NCBI GenBank assembly: GCA_964445135.1 | Contig: CAYUJW010000024.1 | Span: 1 to 15,122 of the forward strand | Source: JACOTV01 sp964445135 | GTDB lineage: Bacteria > Patescibacteriota > Microgenomatia > UBA1406 > GWC2-37-13 | DNA: 15,122 nucleotides | Direction of reading: 5' to 3' | The notes under the pieces: generated by a model | The model's input: the letters and a program-made list of their open reading frames with translations, nothing else | Database searches by the model: none | Told to the model about the DNA's origin: nothing | Made by a program: the position numbers and the translations under genes | In this document: in pieces, positions 12,713 to 15,122 of the stretch | Position numbering within the stretch: position 1 is the first letter of the stretch | Layout of the letters: every line of letters starts with the position of its first letter

Positions 12713-13968
12713 ACACATCAACTGACAAATTAGAGGCAATTGAGGCTATCCAAAAGAAGCTTGTTGGCAAGCGCCTCAGCTATGAGGAAATTTATACCAT
12801 TATGAGCGAACTCGCCAAGGACAACTTGGGTGACGTACTGACGACGTTTTTTGCTGCGTCATTTTTTAAAGAAGGATTTAATGAAGATGAGCTTTACTTC
12901 ATGACTAAGGCAATGGTGGAAACAGGAGATAAACTCCGCTTCACGGGGATCGTGGCCGACAAACACTCAATTGGAGGAATCGCCGGAACACGCACCACGA
13001 TGATTGTAGTACCAATTATTGCCGCCGCAGGCTACAAGATTCCCAAAACGTCCTCGCGGGCAATCACTTCGCCGGCCGGAACCGCAGACGTGATGGAGGT
13101 TCTTGCACCCGTCACATTTGCTCCTGCCCAAATACAGTCAATGGTGAAAAAAACTGGCGGCTGTATTGTGTGGGGAGGAAAGCTCGGAATTGCGCCAGCA
13201 GACGATGTGATAATTGACGTTGAGGAGGAACTGTCGTTTGAATCAATAGAAAAAGTCATTGTGTCTATTATGGCGAAAAAAGTAGCCGCTGGCACAAACC
13301 ACTTAATTCTCGACTTACCCGTTGGTCCAACACTCAAATTAAAAAACAAAGCCCAGGCAGAAAAAATGGCAGAGATGTTTGAAACGATCGCACGCCGATT
13401 TAAAATCAAGACAGTAATCGATATTAACACCATGAGCGAGCCTGCAGGGTATGGGGTTGGTCCAGTTCTTGAAGCTATTGATGTTCTTAAAGTGCTTGAG
13501 CAAGACCCAAACAGACCACACGATTTAGAAAAAAAGGCACTTCGTCTGGCTGGCAAATTATTGCAGATCTGCTTTGAAACCGAGAAGAGCGACCTTGATG
13601 GAGCAACAGTTGCAGCCGAACTTCTCACAAGTGGAAAAGCCCGAGATGCATTCTATCAAATCATCGAGGCCCAAGGCGGTAATAAATCAGTGACGAGCCG
13701 CAACTTAAAAACTGCCCAATTCTCACACACAATTTGCAGTTCAAAACATGGTACAATAGTTGGAGTGGATAATTTTCACTTAAACTCGCTTGCCAAGGTG
13801 TTGGGTGCACCCACCGATCAAAAAGCTGGCCTATATTTACACAAAAAAACTCATGATCCAGTGCACAAAGCGGACGAGTTATTAACCATATACAGCAGTT
13901 CAACCAATGCAATACAGGAAGCGATTGAGACGATCAAACAGTTCCCAATCTATGAAATTTCAAGCTAA
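12709..13968 (+). CDS. deoA: DeoA-family nucleoside/nucleotide phosphorylase, AMP-phosphorylase-like core
   Basis: A pyrimidine/AMP phosphorylase-family enzyme, which splits a nucleoside or NMP with phosphate. The 419 residues begin directly in the helical domain (EAIQKKLVGKRLSYEEI, from about 12). Key motifs are KHSIGGIAGTRTTM (85-98), PKTSSRAITSPAGTADVMEVL (112-132), VWGGKLGIAPADD (154-166), SIMAKKVAAG (186-195) and SEPAGYGVGPVLEA. The SSRAITSPAGTAD wording matches archaeal-type AMP phosphorylase rather than E. coli thymidine phosphorylase (KHSTGG...). Archaeal AMP phosphorylases carry about 84 further N-terminal residues, absent here, so the substrate (AMP or a nucleoside) is open. In several CPR lineages AMP phosphorylase works in a nucleotide salvage route with RuBisCO; no other member of that route is here. 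Its ATG overlaps the murJ stop, and its end overlaps the mltG start by 17 nt. Confidence 0.85.
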   Translation: MNTSTDKLEAIEAIQKKLVGKRLSYEEIYTIMSELAKDNLGDVLTTFFAASFFKEGFNEDELYFMTKAMVETGDKLRFTGIVADKHSIGGIAGTRTTMIVVPIIAAAGYKIPKTSSRAITSPAGTADVMEVLAPVTFAPAQIQSMVKKTGGCIVWGGKLGIAPADDVIIDVEEELSFESIEKVIVSIMAKKVAAGTNHLILDLPVGPTLKLKNKAQAEKMAEMFETIARRFKIKTVIDINTMSEPAGYGVGPVLEAIDVLKVLEQDPNRPHDLEKKALRLAGKLLQICFETEKSDLDGATVAAELLTSGKARDAFYQIIEAQGGNKSVTSRNLKTAQFSHTICSSKHGTIVGVDNFHLNSLAKVLGAPTDQKAGLYLHKKTHDPVHKADELLTIYSSSTNAIQEAIETIKQFPIYEISS

Positions 13969-14920
13969 ACTGATTATCACCATCCTGGTCATGACGGTCG
14001 GAGTGATCGTATCTTTACTCGTGTTTAAAGAGGGAGCGCTGCCAGTTGATCGTCAAAATACTACCCAGGAAATCTTTGTTATTGAGCCGGGCGCATCACT
14101 TAACACGGTTGTGGACCGTCTCCATCAGCAAGGATTTATACGCAATCGCATCGTGTTTTACATCTTATCGCGCAAGATGAATATTGAGAAACAGATCCAA
14201 GCTGGCGACTTTCGCCTCTCAAAAAGCATGAGCGCAGAAGAAATTGCTCAAAAGCTCACCCAAGGATCGCTTGATGAGTGGGTAACCGTCATTGAAGGAT
14301 TACGAAAAGAAGAAATTGCAAAAATCGTGAGTGATTCATTTGAAATAAGCGAAGCAGACTTCAATCAAGCGGCTGAGGAAGGATACTTGTTTCCTGATAC
14401 CTACTTAATTCCAAAAGAAGCAACGCTTGATACGATTTTAAGCGTGTTTAAAAATAACTTCGACACCAAATACACGACTGAAATTGCGCAAAAAGCAGCC
14501 CGTCTTGGGCTCAGCCAAAAGGAAGTAATGACATTGGCCTCAATTGTCGAAAAGGAAGGGCGTGGAGATGATCGGCGTGTGGTAGCCTCCGTACTGCTTC
14601 GTCGATATAAAGAATCCTACCCACTTCAGGCTGATGCAACAGTGCAATATGCCCTTGGATATCAGAGCGATCAGGCAACATGGTGGAAGCAAAGCTTGAC
14701 CCTTGAAGACCTAAAATACAACTCGATTTATAATACGTACGTAAACGACTCACTTCCACCACATCCAATTTGTAACCCCGGAGTATCATCAATTGAAGCA
14801 GTGGTAAACGCTGATCCCAATACTCCTTATTTTTATTATCTTCATGAGCCAAACGGACGCGTGCACCCTGCACGAGATCTTGATGAGCATGAAGAAAACA
14901 TTCGAAAATATCTTAATTAA
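13952..14920 (+). CDS. mltG: MltG, endolytic peptidoglycan transglycosylase (YceG-like)
   Basis: Membrane-anchored lytic transglycosylase thought to cut nascent glycan strands and so set chain length. From ATG at 13952 it has 322 residues: one membrane segment (about 5-25), a LysM-like part (about 40-105, IEPGASLNTVVDRLHQQGFI), and the YceG catalytic domain with YLFPDTY (145-151), ASIVEKEG (196-203; E200 is the likely catalytic Glu), LQADATVQY, a YNTY segment, HPICNPG and a terminal DEHEENIRKYL. An upstream ATG at 13907 would add 15 polar residues inside the phosphorylase gene, and the shorter start gives the normal short cytoplasmic tail, so it is preferred. It overlaps the upstream gene by 17 nt with no Shine-Dalgarno sequence. 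Linkage to murJ supports a wall role for this strand too. Confidence 0.93.
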   Translation: MKFQAKLIITILVMTVGVIVSLLVFKEGALPVDRQNTTQEIFVIEPGASLNTVVDRLHQQGFIRNRIVFYILSRKMNIEKQIQAGDFRLSKSMSAEEIAQKLTQGSLDEWVTVIEGLRKEEIAKIVSDSFEISEADFNQAAEEGYLFPDTYLIPKEATLDTILSVFKNNFDTKYTTEIAQKAARLGLSQKEVMTLASIVEKEGRGDDRRVVASVLLRRYKESYPLQADATVQYALGYQSDQATWWKQSLTLEDLKYNSIYNTYVNDSLPPHPICNPGVSSIEAVVNADPNTPYFYYLHEPNGRVHPARDLDEHEENIRKYLN

Positions 14921-14934
14921 CAATTCAAATACGC

Positions 14935-15122
14935 ATGCCAATTGAGACACTTGAACAAATAACCCAAGACATGCTTCTTGAACTGCAGTCGAAGCACCCT
15001 CCTGCTTCCTCTTCCCTATCCTACACACCTCACCAAATCGTCAAAGCAAAGCCAATGGTAGATGGCCAGCTCTTTCAGGTAATTGTCGTAGGTGGCACAT
15101 ACTATAAGTGTGCTCTATTTGA
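14935..15122 (+). CDS. Unrecognised protein, N-terminal 62 residues (cut by window end)
   Basis: An open frame starts at ATG 14935, 14 nt after mltG, and runs without a stop to the edge. I do not recognise the family. The visible part has a likely amphipathic N-terminal helix (IETLEQITQDMLLELQSKH), a Pro/Ser-rich linker, then a hydrophobic strand and turn, QVIVVGGTYYKCALF. The GGT after a hydrophobic strand resembles the phosphate-binding loop of actin-like/hexokinase-type ATPase folds, but this is a guess from a few residues. Same strand, short spacing and good frame length support a real gene. No Shine-Dalgarno sequence is seen. Confidence 0.6.
   Translation, partial: MPIETLEQITQDMLLELQSKHPPASSSLSYTPHQIVKAKPMVDGQLFQVIVVGGTYYKCALF

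Noticed and set aside
13032..13628. 198-residue minus-strand open frame
   Set aside because: It is antisense to the well-supported phosphorylase gene, with a Ser/Ala-rich composition typical of a reversed coding frame.
13907..13951. Longer mltG start at 13907
   Set aside because: It would be read from inside the phosphorylase gene and adds a polar stretch ahead of a normal MltG membrane anchor.
1..15122. CRISPR arrays, insertion sequences, tRNA or rRNA genes
   Set aside because: I saw no repeat-spacer pattern, transposase motifs, terminal inverted repeats or tRNA-like cloverleaf in the short gaps.

Overview
The window is a cell-wall and cell-division (dcw-type) gene cluster from a bacterium. 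The best guess is a member of the Candidate Phyla Radiation (Patescibacteria). The reasons are a MurE-type ligase with almost no N-terminal UDP-binding domain, a DeoA-family phosphorylase of the AMP-phosphorylase type, a GVPVGGG-type MraY, very compact spacing, and almost no Shine-Dalgarno sequences. That assignment is inference: there is no rRNA here. TGA works as a stop codon and all frames read cleanly in the standard bacterial code.

The layout is divergent around an 85-bp regulatory region (10996-11080). To the left, on the minus strand and in transcription order, lie mraZ, rsmH, an ftsL-like gene, ftsI (a class B PBP), murE, murC, murB, murA, dgkA (undecaprenol kinase type), mraY and ftsW, which runs off the left edge and contains a 10-N assembly gap. 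To the right, on the plus strand, lie murJ, a deoA/AMP-phosphorylase-like gene, mltG and the start of an unrecognised gene cut by the right edge. No non-coding stretch exceeds about 120 bp, and I see no tRNA, rRNA, insertion sequence or CRISPR array.

Together the genes cover many steps from UDP-GlcNAc to septal wall. MurA and MurB make UDP-MurNAc; MurC and MurE add peptide residues; DgkA can supply undecaprenyl phosphate; MraY makes lipid I; MurJ flips lipid II; FtsW and FtsI polymerise and cross-link glycan; MltG ends strands. RsmH and MraZ are the usual cluster leaders. MurD, MurF, MurG, Ddl, FtsQ, FtsA and FtsZ are not in the window.

The most notable regulatory structures are four ATGGTG/A boxes at an exact 10-bp period across the mraZ start codon (a MraZ operator), a terminator-like hairpin between murC and murB whose T7 run abuts the murB ATG, a perfect 10-bp direct repeat 21 bp apart in the divergent region, and promoter-like -10 elements placed 8-11 nt before several ATGs, which suggests leaderless transcripts. 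I see no clearly novel biological system. The interest lies in these regulatory details and in several substituted active-site motifs.
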